The position numbers and the translations under genes are program-made. The notes below the pieces were generated by a model. The model did no database searches, was not told the DNA's origin, and saw only the letters and a program-made list of their open reading frames with translations. Shown one piece after another: positions 42,583 through 51,232 of a stretch of DNA of 64,000 nucleotides. The stretch covers positions 8,169 through 72,168 of the forward strand of contig UPYT01000019.1 of the NCBI GenBank assembly GCA_900538475.1, read 5' to 3'. The stretch comes from an uncultured Clostridium sp. Its GTDB lineage: Bacteria; Bacillota; Clostridia; Lachnospirales; Lachnospiraceae. Every line of letters begins with the position of its first letter. Within the stretch, counting starts at the first letter, position 1.

Positions 42583-43446
42583 TCACGCTTTGCCAACAGA
42601 ACCGAACAGCTCCATCTTTTCTTTTACAGTTGCCTTAATTGCCTCTGCGCCGGGAGCCAGCAGCTTACGCGGGTCAAAGCCCTTGCCCTGCTGATCCTTG
42701 CCAGCCTCAATGTACTCACGGGTTGCAGCTGCGAAGGACAGCTGGCACTCGGTATTTACATTGATCTTTGCTACGCCCAGATCAATAGCCTTCTTAATCA
42801 TATCAGCCGGGATTCCGGTACCGCCGTGCAGAACTAACGGCATAGCGCCAGTCTTCTGCTGAATAGCATCCAGAGTCTCAAAGCTTAAGCCCTGCCAGTT
42901 CTCCGGATATTTTCCGTGAATATTGCCGATACCTGCTGCCAGGAAATCGATACCCAGATCAGAAATAGCCTTACACTCATCCGGATCTGCACACTCACCC
43001 ATACCAACAACGCCGTCTTCCTCGCCGCCGATGGAACCAACCTCAGCCTCGATAGACAGACCCATAGCATGTGCAACTTTTACCAGCTCTTTGGTCTTCT
43101 CTACATTCTCCTCGATCGGATAGTGAGAACCATCAAACATGATGGAAGAGAAACCTGCCTTAATGCACTTATAGCATCCGTCATAAGAACCATGATCCAG
43201 ATGCAGAGCTACCGGAACGGTAATATTCATCTCTTCGATCATAGCCTTTACCATAGCTGCTACGGTCTTAAAGCCGGTCATGTATTTTCCTGCCCCCTCA
43301 GATACGCCCAGGATAACCGGGGAGTTCAGCTCCTGCGCTGTTGCCAGGATTGCCTTGGTCCACTCCAGGTTATTAATGTTAAACTGACCTACTGCGTAAT
43401 GCCCCTCTTTTGCCTTTTTCAGCATTTCTGTTGCAGATACTAACAT
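42583..43446 (-). CDS. fba: class II fructose-1,6-bisphosphate aldolase
   Basis: A 287-residue zinc-dependent aldolase that splits fructose-1,6-bisphosphate into the two triose phosphates in glycolysis. It has VALHLDHGSYDGCYKCIKAGFSS (zinc His and catalytic Asp region), MFDGSHYPIEEN, IEAEVGSIGGEEDG, and the phosphate loop GGTGIPADMIKKAIDLGVAKINVNT. Very close in pattern to clostridial FbaA. Codon use looks highly optimised, as expected for an abundant enzyme. ACGGAGGATTTTGAC lies before the ATG; a TATACT -10 at 43533-43538 is the likely promoter. Tagatose-bisphosphate aldolases share the fold but fit less well. Confidence 0.93.
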   Translation of the reverse strand: MLVSATEMLKKAKEGHYAVGQFNINNLEWTKAILATAQELNSPVILGVSEGAGKYMTGFKTVAAMVKAMIEEMNITVPVALHLDHGSYDGCYKCIKAGFSSIMFDGSHYPIEENVEKTKELVKVAHAMGLSIEAEVGSIGGEEDGVVGMGECADPDECKAISDLGIDFLAAGIGNIHGKYPENWQGLSFETLDAIQQKTGAMPLVLHGGTGIPADMIKKAIDLGVAKINVNTECQLSFAAATREYIEAGKDQQGKGFDPRKLLAPGAEAIKATVKEKMELFGSVGKA

Positions 43447-43532
43447 GTCAAAATCCTCCGTTTTCCTTTATATTCGGGATTATCCCCCAATGCGCGGACT
43501 GAGAACCTGTCCACCCCGCATTTCTGTATAAC

Positions 43533-43561
43533 AGTATAATACATTTTCCGAAATTTGGGAA
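43533..43561 (-). promoter_or_regulatory. probable fba promoter
   Basis: Minus strand TTCCCA (43561-43556) and TATACT (43538-43533), 17-bp spacer. The -10 is strong, the -35 is poor. It lies just past the thrC stop codon and gives a leader of about 85 nt. Confidence 0.45.
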
Positions 43562-43569
43562 GTAGTTTG

Positions 43570-45057
43570 TTACAGTCCCAGAATCTCCGCTACGGTCTTC
43601 TCCATATCCTCCACATCGCTTTCCCGCTTATGGCGAATCTCGGCATTCCGGATCTCCTCCACTGCTGCCGGAATCTTCACACCAGACACAGAGCACAGCT
43701 CATCAATAATGGCAAACTCATCCTTACTGCCCTCATCTCCCCGAATAGCCTCCATCACGCTGTGAGAAAACTTATAGGGGCTGGCAGTCGATGCAATAAC
43801 TGTAGGTGTCGTATCTCCAGTTTTTTCCGCATAAGCCCGATAAACGGCAGAAGCCACGCCAGTATGGGTATCAATCACATATCCCGTGTCTTCATAAACC
43901 TTCTTAATCTCAGCTGCATTCTCAGCCTCTGTAGCAAATCCGCCTGTAAAATCCTTCATGGCTTCCTTCATGGTTTCCGTAACCTCGTAAGAGCCCTGTG
44001 TATTTAGCTGCTCCATCAGGCTGCGGTTTGCTTCCGCGTCACAGCCTGTGCTCAGATAAATCAGACGTTCCAGGTTGCTGGAAATCAGAATATCCATAGA
44101 AGGCGAACTGGTAAGAATAAATTCCCTCTTCTTATCATAGATTCCTGTCCGGAAGAAATCATAGAGAACCTTATTGTCATTGGAAGCACAAATCAGGGTT
44201 TTCACCGGAATTCCCATCTGTTTTGCAAAATAGGCAGCCAGTATATTGCCAAAATTTCCGGTAGGAACGGTAATATTAATCGGATCTCCGTTCTGAATCT
44301 CTCCGTTTTCCACCAGCTTTGCATAGGCATATACATAATACACGACCTGAGGAACCAGACGTCCGATATTAATGGAGTTGGCAGAAGAAAGCTGGAAGCC
44401 CTTCTTAGCCAGCCGCTCGCCAAAGGCTCTGTCTCCAAAAATCTTCTTCACGCCAGTCTGAGCATCGTCAAAATTGCCGTGAATCGCAACAACTGCCGTA
44501 TTGTCTCCCTTCTGAGTTACCATCTGCAGCTCCTGAACGCGGCTGACTCCTCCCTTGGGATAAAAAACAATAATCCGGGTGCCTGGCACATCAGCAAAGC
44601 CTGCCATAGCTGCCTTTCCCGTATCGCCGGATGTGGCTGTAAGAATTACAATTTCATTCTCCACATGATTCTTCTTCGCAGAGGTTGTCATCAGATACGG
44701 CAGAATGGAAAGTGCCATATCCTTAAATGCAATGGTGCTTCCATGGAAAAGCTCCAGATAATAGGCGCCGTCCGCCTTTACCAGAGGAGCGATTTCCTCT
44801 GTATCAAACTTACTGTCATACGCGCTGTTAATGCAGTAACGCAGCTCCTCCTCCGTAAAATCACTGAGAAACAGCTTCATTACCTGATATGCTGTTTCCT
44901 GATAAGACATCTTGGCCAGCTGCTCCATGGGAACCTCCAGCTTCGGGATATAAGTGGGCATAAACAATCCGCCGTCATCAGCCAGCCCTTTTAAAATAGC
45001 TTGGGATGCTGTCAGGCCACTTTCTGTGCCTCTTGTACTCTGATAGGATAAATTCAT
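43570..45057 (-). CDS. thrC: threonine synthase
   Basis: Converts O-phosphohomoserine to threonine with PLP. The 495-residue protein is the longer class of ThrC (yeast/E. coli-like) with MNLSYQSTRGTESG at the start, PLP lysine Lys112 in HGSTIAFKDMALSI, and TATSGDTGKAAMAGF, SANSINIGRLVPQVVYYVYAY, and VPTGNFGNILAAYFA, the phosphate-binding loop. The start is taken at the ATG at 45057 (GAGGGAGAAAAAAG upstream); 35 further in-frame codons upstream have no family match. It sits alone between the pgm terminator and fba. No T-box-like leader was found. Confidence 0.95.
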   Translation of the reverse strand: MNLSYQSTRGTESGLTASQAILKGLADDGGLFMPTYIPKLEVPMEQLAKMSYQETAYQVMKLFLSDFTEEELRYCINSAYDSKFDTEEIAPLVKADGAYYLELFHGSTIAFKDMALSILPYLMTTSAKKNHVENEIVILTATSGDTGKAAMAGFADVPGTRIIVFYPKGGVSRVQELQMVTQKGDNTAVVAIHGNFDDAQTGVKKIFGDRAFGERLAKKGFQLSSANSINIGRLVPQVVYYVYAYAKLVENGEIQNGDPINITVPTGNFGNILAAYFAKQMGIPVKTLICASNDNKVLYDFFRTGIYDKKREFILTSSPSMDILISSNLERLIYLSTGCDAEANRSLMEQLNTQGSYEVTETMKEAMKDFTGGFATEAENAAEIKKVYEDTGYVIDTHTGVASAVYRAYAEKTGDTTPTVIASTASPYKFSHSVMEAIRGDEGSKDEFAIIDELCSVSGVKIPAAVEEIRNAEIRHKRESDVEDMEKTVAEILGL

Positions 45058-45173
45058 CTTTTTTCTCCCTCTCTTTCCTGTCTGCGCCTGCAGCAGATGC
45101 CTCCGGCAATTTCTGCTGCCTGTGTTTTCGTTGATTGTAGCATACTTTAAATCCCTGCGCAATTATAAATCGC

Positions 45174-45224
45174 AAAAAGAAGCGGCCGCCTCCTGATGTC
45201 CTCAGACATTTTGGAAGCGGCCGC
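45174..45224 (-). terminator. strong terminator between pgm and thrC
   Basis: GCGGCCGC copies at 45182-45189 and 45217-45224 pair, extended by TTCC/GGAG and an inner ATGTC/GACAT stem; the minus strand ends CTTCTTTTT. A long, very stable hairpin. The rest of the gap, 45058-45296, shows nothing else. Confidence 0.88.
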
Positions 45225-45296
45225 CTTTTATCTTTTTATGTTTTTTCGTTCAGATCTTTTTCGCATTCGTTATTTTATGTCTGAGCCCTTTGACTT

Positions 45297-46979
45297 TTAT
45301 GCCAGAATCGGCTTCATTGCCTCTGCCAGCTTGTCCTTCTGAGCCTGAGCCTCTGCCAGGTCCTTGCCCAGAGTTGTAAAGTAGGTCTTGATCTTCGGCT
45401 CTGTACCAGAAGGACGAACTACAACCGTTGCTCCGCCCTCCAGAGCATAAATCAGTACATTGGCTGCCGGAAGACCGGTTTCCTCAGGCTTCTGATAATC
45501 TGTTACCTTCTCTACCTTATAGCCAGCGAACTCAGTGGGAGGATTGTCCCGCAGTCCCTGCATGATTCCAGCCATCTTATCCATACCGGTCAGACCCGGA
45601 AATTCAAAGCTGTCAACCTTGTTCAGGTAACGGCCATACTCTGCGTAAATCTCCTCCAGACGCTGCTTAATAGAACTTCCAATGCTGCGGTAGTAGGCTG
45701 CCATCTCGCAGATCAGCATGGAGCCGATAACTGCGTCCTTATCACGAACATAAGGACCTGCCAGATATCCGTAGCTCTCCTCGAAGCCAAAGATAAACCG
45801 CTCAACTTCACCTGCTGCCTCCAGACCTGCAATCTGATCTCCAATCCACTTAAAGCCTGTAAGCACGTTTCTCATCTCAACACCATAGTGAGCTGCAATC
45901 GCGTCTGCCAGAGGAGTGGAAACAATAGATTTTACAGCAACCGGACGCTCAGGCATAGTTCCCTTCTCGATTCGTCCTGCACAGATATAATCAAGCAGCA
46001 AAGCGCCCATCTCATTGCCGCTTACCAGCTCATAGGAACCGTCCGGACATTTCATGGCAATACCCACACGGTCAGCATCCGGATCTGTTGCCAGCATCAG
46101 ATCGGCATCTGTCTCCTTAGCCAGATTCAGTCCCAGCTCCAGAGCTGCAAAAATCTCAGGATTCGGATAACTGCAGGTGGTAAAGTAGCCGTTCGGGTAC
46201 TCCTGCTCCGGAACAATGGTAATGTCCGTAATTCCCATGTCATTTAAGACTGTGGTAACAGGAACCAGTCCGGAACCATTTAAGGGGCTGTAAACCAGCT
46301 TCAGTCCGGCAGTTTTGCACAGACCCGGACGAACCTGACGGGCTTCAATCGCCTCATAAAAAGCCTTCTTACAATCATCGCCAACAAAACGGATCATTCC
46401 GTTTTCCACTCCTTCTGCAAAGGAGATGTACTTTGCGCCCTCCAGAATATCCGTCTTTAAAATCTCATCATACACAATGGCAGCCGCATCATCTGTCATC
46501 TGGCAGCCGTCAGGACCATATGCCTTGTAGCCGTTATACTTGGCCGGATTGTGGGATGCAGTCACCATAATACCCGCATTGCACTGGTAATAACGGGTTG
46601 CAAAGGACAGAGCCGGTACCGGCATCAGAGCATCGTAAATACGTACCTTAATACCATTGGCAGCAAGAACTCCTGCTGCGGTCTTTGCAAATACATCGCT
46701 CTTTAAGCGGCTGTCATAGCTGATTGCAACTGTCTGGTTGCCGCCCTGAGTCTTCACCCAGTTTGCCAGTCCCTGTGTTGCCTGACGAACCACATAAATG
46801 TTCATTCTGTTGGTACCGGCTCCCAGCACGCCGCGCAGGCCTGCTGTACCGAACTTCAGAGCTACCGCAAAGCGATCTTTGATTTCCTCGTCATTTCCTT
46901 CAATTTTTGCCAGTTCCGGCTTCAGATCTGCGTCTTCCAGATCTGCTGCAAGCCAGCGTTTGTAATCATCCAGATACAT
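45297..46979 (-). CDS. phosphoglucomutase/phosphomannomutase (PgcA-type)
   Basis: Interconverts glucose-6-phosphate and glucose-1-phosphate (and possibly the mannose forms) through a phosphoserine. The 560-residue protein has Ser142 in MVTASHNPAKYNGYK, the metal loop ATDPDADRVGIA, the sugar loop FGFEESYGYL and the phosphate-binding tail VVRPSGTEPKIK. Length fits the Bacillus PgcA class. The start is the ATG at 46979, with GGGGGAGA before it; thirty extra codons upstream are read through from the promoter region and are not coding. Its product, glucose-1-phosphate, feeds RfbF-type reactions. Confidence 0.94.
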   Translation of the reverse strand: MYLDDYKRWLAADLEDADLKPELAKIEGNDEEIKDRFAVALKFGTAGLRGVLGAGTNRMNIYVVRQATQGLANWVKTQGGNQTVAISYDSRLKSDVFAKTAAGVLAANGIKVRIYDALMPVPALSFATRYYQCNAGIMVTASHNPAKYNGYKAYGPDGCQMTDDAAAIVYDEILKTDILEGAKYISFAEGVENGMIRFVGDDCKKAFYEAIEARQVRPGLCKTAGLKLVYSPLNGSGLVPVTTVLNDMGITDITIVPEQEYPNGYFTTCSYPNPEIFAALELGLNLAKETDADLMLATDPDADRVGIAMKCPDGSYELVSGNEMGALLLDYICAGRIEKGTMPERPVAVKSIVSTPLADAIAAHYGVEMRNVLTGFKWIGDQIAGLEAAGEVERFIFGFEESYGYLAGPYVRDKDAVIGSMLICEMAAYYRSIGSSIKQRLEEIYAEYGRYLNKVDSFEFPGLTGMDKMAGIMQGLRDNPPTEFAGYKVEKVTDYQKPEETGLPAANVLIYALEGGATVVVRPSGTEPKIKTYFTTLGKDLAEAQAQKDKLAEAMKPILA

Positions 46980-47040
46980 AACTGTCTCCCCCGAATTTCT
47001 TAGTAAAAACATGTGCAGGAACACAAATTTTCCTAACTTA

Positions 47041-47069
47041 AATATACACTTTTTTAAAAAATCTGTCAA
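47041..47069 (-). promoter_or_regulatory. strong promoter of the phosphoglucomutase gene
   Basis: Minus strand TTGACA (47069-47064) and TATATT (47046-47041), spacer exactly 17 bp: a near-consensus sigma-A promoter, 62 bp before the start codon. Confidence 0.85.
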
Positions 47070-47124
47070 TCCGTATCATAGAAACCTGACCGTCGGCAAT
47101 TCAGAAAAAGGGAGGGATAACACC

Positions 47125-47800
47125 ATGACCCTAAGCGAAAAACAGACGCAGAGCAGCTTCTATTCTGCCAGAGAATATTTGATTCCCAGAAGATCTATTT
47201 CTCCAATCAGCTGTATTCCTACGGCCAGGAGCCACCAGAGGAAGCCCTGTATACAACCGCTGTTTATGTCCGGCTTTCCCATGACAGAGCTGCTGTAATT
47301 GAACATTTTCGTATAAATGGCTTCTCCCCTCTGTGGCAGGACGGCTTTGCCCTTTTTCCAGATCCCCTTCCCAATGAAGAAAACAGCCGGATTTCCGGTC
47401 AGCTCCTTTTTTCCAAAGGAAACACCGACTATACAGCTCCCATCTCCCGACTGCAAAAGGGCATACGTACAAGCGCCTCCCTGTTCGGCCCCAACTCCTC
47501 CTACTGTATTTCCGCCGCCTTCAGCTTTCCCTTCGGCTCCATCCATCAGAGAGGCTATATCCTTATGAGACACAGCTTCCTGACCTTCAAAGTGTCTATC
47601 TGATGTCCTTTAACTACTATCACTCTGGACACCCGTTCCATATCCCCTACCGAAGAATGGATCAGGCGCTGATGAAGGGAGCCTCAGGCGGAATCGGAAC
47701 ACGGCAAATGCAACATTACTCCACCTGCTGGACCGAAGATTTTACCGTATCTCCCGCAGAAACTGACGCCGTCCTGTCTCCTGCTCCTCCAGAAGTTTAA
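47125..47800 (+). pseudogene. frameshifted plus-strand gene of unknown function
   Basis: GGGAGG and an ATG at 47125 open a frame that makes sense only for about seven codons. The sensible protein then continues one frame over (DAEQLLFCQRIFDSQKIYFS ... ISAAFSFPFGSIHQRGYIL), and after about codon 150 shifts again to YETQLPDLQSVYLMSFNYYH ... ending at TAA 47800. Each jump can be explained by one missing base, the first in an A-run near 47140. The rebuilt protein would be about 225 residues, soluble. I do not recognise it. Its 3' end overlaps the convergent kinase gene by 59 bp. It could be true decay or two sequence errors. Confidence 0.6.
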
Positions 47801-48719
47801 GCTTCTCCACATTTTTTTCAGGAATCCATGCCTTATTTGTATTCATATAATAATTCAACTGTTTCCAGTATTTCTCCGGATACAGAAACAGATAGTACAG
47901 GCAGGCCCGATCCTCCCGGCTGGTGGGAAGCACCCGATCATAGCTTTCCATCATAGACGCCCCCAGCCGCGGATCCCAGCCATGCTTTTCCATAGCCTTT
48001 CTCATAAAACGGTACAGATCCGTCATCTGATCTCCCAGGTGCATCTGATTAAATTCAATAAATGCTACATCCTGAGAACCTATCAAAATATGATGCTGAT
48101 CCAGATCTCCATGGCACAAAAAAAGACGGCTTTGTCCCTGCTTCTTCTCAAGTAGTTCCAGTCCGTCCTGAGCCTCCAGCGCCTGTTCATAATAACAGTG
48201 AAAGTGCTGCATCACACACAGTTCAAACTCACTTTTCTTCCGTTTTTTCCGGATAAAGGCACTGGCCCGTTTCATTTCTCTGCTATGTCTTTTCATCTCT
48301 TCATCCACCCCCGGCGGAACCATCGAACCAAGATCCCACTCCTCACGCCAGGAAATTTTCCGAAATGCCCGGTGCAGAGCCGCAATCCTGCTTACGGCTG
48401 TCAGGATTTCTCTGCTGTCCCGCAGACTGCATTCCCGATCCAGAAACCATTTTTTCAGAATGTATCTGCTTCCATCCTCCCCTGTGGCAATCAGCGCGCC
48501 TTCCCGGCTGCGCACATACTGATCCACCTGGTCGAATCCGGCGTTTTCCAATTCCGTTAACACCGCCTCCTCAAACTCCAGACGCCGCAGGGTTCCTCTG
48601 TATTCTTTTAACAGCCGGATCCCGTCGCTTTGCTCACAAATCCAGGCCCCGCGGCCTCTCCTCACATTGAGAGTTTCCCCCTCATACTGCTGCAAAACAT
48701 CCATATAACTGTCGTTCAC
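47742..48719 (-). CDS. CotS/APH-like kinase-fold protein
   Basis: A protein of about 325 residues with the aminoglycoside-phosphotransferase fold seen in spore-coat kinases CotS, CotI and YutH. The Brenner-type loop is present (FLCHGDLDQHHILIG, near residue 205), but the metal-binding aspartate motif, normally IDFD, reads AFIEFNQ here. That would weaken catalysis, so it may be a pseudokinase. LYRFMRKAMEKHGWD and the C-terminal EKYWKQLNYYMNTNKAW fit the CotS family. GTG at 48719 has GGAGG seven bases upstream; GTG at 48725 or ATG at 48704 are possible. It is a single gene, beyond the terminator of uxaA. Confidence 0.78.
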   Translation of the reverse strand: MNDSYMDVLQQYEGETLNVRRGRGAWICEQSDGIRLLKEYRGTLRRLEFEEAVLTELENAGFDQVDQYVRSREGALIATGEDGSRYILKKWFLDRECSLRDSREILTAVSRIAALHRAFRKISWREEWDLGSMVPPGVDEEMKRHSREMKRASAFIRKKRKKSEFELCVMQHFHCYYEQALEAQDGLELLEKKQGQSRLFLCHGDLDQHHILIGSQDVAFIEFNQMHLGDQMTDLYRFMRKAMEKHGWDPRLGASMMESYDRVLPTSREDRACLYYLFLYPEKYWKQLNYYMNTNKAWIPEKNVEKLKLLEEQETGRRQFLREIR

Positions 48720-48776
48720 GCCCACCCCTCCGCTCTCTGCTTCATCATTTTGCCTGTCAGCTACTTCCAGAGTATG

Positions 48777-48802
48777 AAAAAAGGGAGGCGATTATGCCTC
48801 CC
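48777..48802 (-). terminator. terminator at the end of the pectin operon
   Basis: GGGAGGC (48783-48789) and GCCTCCC (48796-48802) with a 6-nt loop; the minus strand continues TTTTTT. It lies 28 bp after the uxaA stop. Confidence 0.85.
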
Positions 48803-48829
48803 AATAAAAATCCTGTTTCAGACCATTTC

Positions 48830-50347
48830 TCAGGTAATCGGTGCCGGATTAAAAATGCACATATCATTATGAAATCCGTACTGATCACTATAGGGTGCCT
48901 TTACACCGCTGGCTACATCCAGGATCATGTCAAAAATCTCCTGCCCCACATCTGCAATGGTTTTCTCTCCTGTAGCCACTTCTCCAGCAGAAATATCAAT
49001 TAAATCAAACCAGTGATTCTTCATCTCATTCCGGCTGCAGACCTTAATAACAGGACAGATATCAAGGCCGTAGGGTGTTCCCCGCCCTGTCATAAATACC
49101 TGTAAACCAATACCGCTGGCTACCTGGCTGGGACCGCATACAATGTCGCTGGCCGGAGTTGCCGCATAAATCAGGCCGTGTTTTGTCGGCTTTTCCGCCG
49201 GAGAAAGCACCTCCACAATCTGACTGGTTCCGCTTTTGGCGATACTTCCCATTGCCTTTTCTACAATATTGGCCAGTCCGCCCTTCTTATTTCCCGGGGT
49301 AGGGTTAGCGTCACGATCCACGCCCCCCTGCTCTAAATAATCATCATACCATTTCATCTCTTCTGCCAGACGATCTCTAGTATGAGCATCCGGACACCGT
49401 GCTGCCAGCATATGTACGCCGTCGCGGACCTCTGTCACCTCACTGAACATCACAGTAGCGCCGCCCCGCACCAGCATATCTGCTGCATAGCCCGCGCTGG
49501 GATTGGCTGAAATACCGGAAAAAGCATCGCTTCCTCCGCACTGCATGCCAATTAGAAGATCCTTTAACGGAAGCTCCTCTCTAGTTCTCTGATTCAGTCT
49601 CTGAAGCTTTTTCTCTGCCATTTCCAGAATCGCATTCATCATGGCATCATGTCCGGCATAGTCCTGCAGCGTCAGAACGTTTTCCGGAGTAATATCCTCC
49701 GGCGGAAGAACCCGGTCGTAGGTCAGCTTCTCACAGCCCAGTCCAACCACCATAATCTCTCCGCCAAAATTTGGATGACGAATCACATTGGTAATTGCAC
49801 GAATTGGGATGCAGGCCAGAGGCGCATTAATGGCAACTCCGCAGCCGTAGGGATGAGTTACTGCAACAACTCCATCCACATTGGGATATTTGGGAAGCAG
49901 CTCCTTTTTTATCCGCTCAACAGCTACCTTCAAGACCCCTGCGGCACACTGAACGGTTGTCACAATTCCCAGAAGATTTCTGGTTCCTGCTGGCCCCTCT
50001 GCATTCCGGTAGCCCATCCAGGTTGTTCTGGTGGGCACAGGAAGATCCTCCATTTTTACCAGATTGGTTCCGTATTCCATATTTTCCAGTGACGGGCTTT
50101 CTGGAAGTTCCAGCATATGCTCATTAATCCAGTCTCCCCGTTTGATGTCATGGATTGCATATCCAAGAACCACTCCGTACCGGATAACTGCTTCTCCTGC
50201 CGGTATATCGCACAGGGCAATTTTATGAGCCTGGGGAATGTCCTGATTCACAGTTAATCCCTCCATAATTTCTGTTCCTGCCTTCAATTCTTCAACAGCA
50301 ACTGCCACATTATCCTGATCTTTGATTTTCACGTATAAACGTGCCAT
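48830..50347 (-). CDS. uxaA: altronate dehydratase (UxaA family)
   Basis: Removes water from D-altronate to give 2-keto-3-deoxygluconate, a step of galacturonate breakdown. The 505-residue protein joins an N-terminal SAF domain (about 1-90) to the catalytic part, with GYRNAEGPAGTRNLLG, THPYGCGVAINAP, GCEKLTYDRVLPPE and MQCGGSDAFSGISANPS; the cysteines in these blocks hold the iron. Galactarate dehydratases share the family, so the exact acid is inferred from the pectin genes next door. GGGAGG precedes the ATG at 50347. Last gene of the tct-pectin operon; uxaB, uxaC, kdgK and kdgA are not in the window. Confidence 0.92.
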   Translation of the reverse strand: MARLYVKIKDQDNVAVAVEELKAGTEIMEGLTVNQDIPQAHKIALCDIPAGEAVIRYGVVLGYAIHDIKRGDWINEHMLELPESPSLENMEYGTNLVKMEDLPVPTRTTWMGYRNAEGPAGTRNLLGIVTTVQCAAGVLKVAVERIKKELLPKYPNVDGVVAVTHPYGCGVAINAPLACIPIRAITNVIRHPNFGGEIMVVGLGCEKLTYDRVLPPEDITPENVLTLQDYAGHDAMMNAILEMAEKKLQRLNQRTREELPLKDLLIGMQCGGSDAFSGISANPSAGYAADMLVRGGATVMFSEVTEVRDGVHMLAARCPDAHTRDRLAEEMKWYDDYLEQGGVDRDANPTPGNKKGGLANIVEKAMGSIAKSGTSQIVEVLSPAEKPTKHGLIYAATPASDIVCGPSQVASGIGLQVFMTGRGTPYGLDICPVIKVCSRNEMKNHWFDLIDISAGEVATGEKTIADVGQEIFDMILDVASGVKAPYSDQYGFHNDMCIFNPAPIT

Positions 50348-50386
50348 AAGGTTTCCTCCCTTTCTCCCTTCCGGGTTTTCAAACAC

Positions 50387-51232
50387 TTAAACAGATTCGT
50401 AAAGCTTCCGCATCTTCTCTCCACAGAGCTTTGCATTTTCTGGCGTCGTATTTTCCAGGGTTCCGTAGATAAACGGTTTTTCTCTCTTAATATACCGCAT
50501 AATCGGCGTAAAATCCATCTCTCCCGTACCTGCGCCCACGGCCTTTAAACCATAGCCCTCTTGGACACGGACAAAGTCCTTAAAATGAACCATCGCAATA
50601 TCCGGCCCCAGCAACTCTATCGCCTCTGCAAACACCTCGTCCCGGTGATCCACATTTTCCAAATCCAGAAGATTAACCGGATCAAACAGAATCTGAAGAT
50701 TGTGAGAACCAACTTCATCCAAGACAATCCTGGCCCTCTTCGCATTATACACAATATGCCGCGCTACTGGTTCAATAGCAAGAATCACTCCAAACTGCTC
50801 TGCACACCGAACCACCGGCTTCAGGTTGCGGATAAAGAGGGCAAGAGCCTCCTCAGAACGGCATTCCGGACAATATCGATATTCCGCATTAGGAGCTCCT
50901 GTCTCAGTTCCCACCATGCCGCAGCCCAACAGGGAAGCAAAGCGGATATGGGAATAGTATTTTTCCAGAGAAGCGCGAATCACTGCTTCGTCCGGATGAG
51001 CCAGATTCAGATAATTGCCAAGAACAGCAATATCCATCTCATTTTTCTCAAACAGCCGGCGCAGGTAATGAGCATATCCTGGTGTCAGCGCTTCCGGACC
51101 GCAGGGATAATCCTTCATGGCCTTGCTCAGTGCCAGATGGGCACATGTATATCCCTTTTTTCTGATAACAGGAAGCAGCTCCTCCATGGGAAGCTTCTCT
51201 GCATCGTGAAGACGAAGACCTAACTGCAGCAT
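50387..51232 (-). CDS. sugar phosphate isomerase/epimerase (xylose-isomerase-like TIM barrel)
   Basis: A 281-residue AP-endonuclease-2-type TIM barrel: MLQLGLRLHDAEKLP, IAVLGNYLNLAHPD, ILAIEPVARHIVYN, ILFDPVNLLDLENV and MVHFKDFVR, which carry the metal Glu, Asp and His residues. Relatives isomerise or epimerise sugars (tagatose epimerase, IolE/IolI, hydroxypyruvate isomerase). AAGGAG stands before the ATG at 51232, inside the end of the GH105 gene (13-bp overlap). In this operon it may convert an uronate or its keto form, perhaps standing in for uxaC/uxaB steps; that is a guess. Confidence 0.8.
   Translation of the reverse strand: MLQLGLRLHDAEKLPMEELLPVIRKKGYTCAHLALSKAMKDYPCGPEALTPGYAHYLRRLFEKNEMDIAVLGNYLNLAHPDEAVIRASLEKYYSHIRFASLLGCGMVGTETGAPNAEYRYCPECRSEEALALFIRNLKPVVRCAEQFGVILAIEPVARHIVYNAKRARIVLDEVGSHNLQILFDPVNLLDLENVDHRDEVFAEAIELLGPDIAMVHFKDFVRVQEGYGLKAVGAGTGEMDFTPIMRYIKREKPFIYGTLENTTPENAKLCGEKMRKLYESV

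Noticed and set aside
43570..45300. T-box or threonine leader peptide upstream of thrC
   Set aside because: The gap holds only the pgm terminator; no T-box core and no Thr-rich short frame.
43570..47070. glnN-fba-thrC-pgm as a single operon
   Set aside because: Each gene has its own terminator or promoter between it and the next, including the strong GCGGCCGC terminator.
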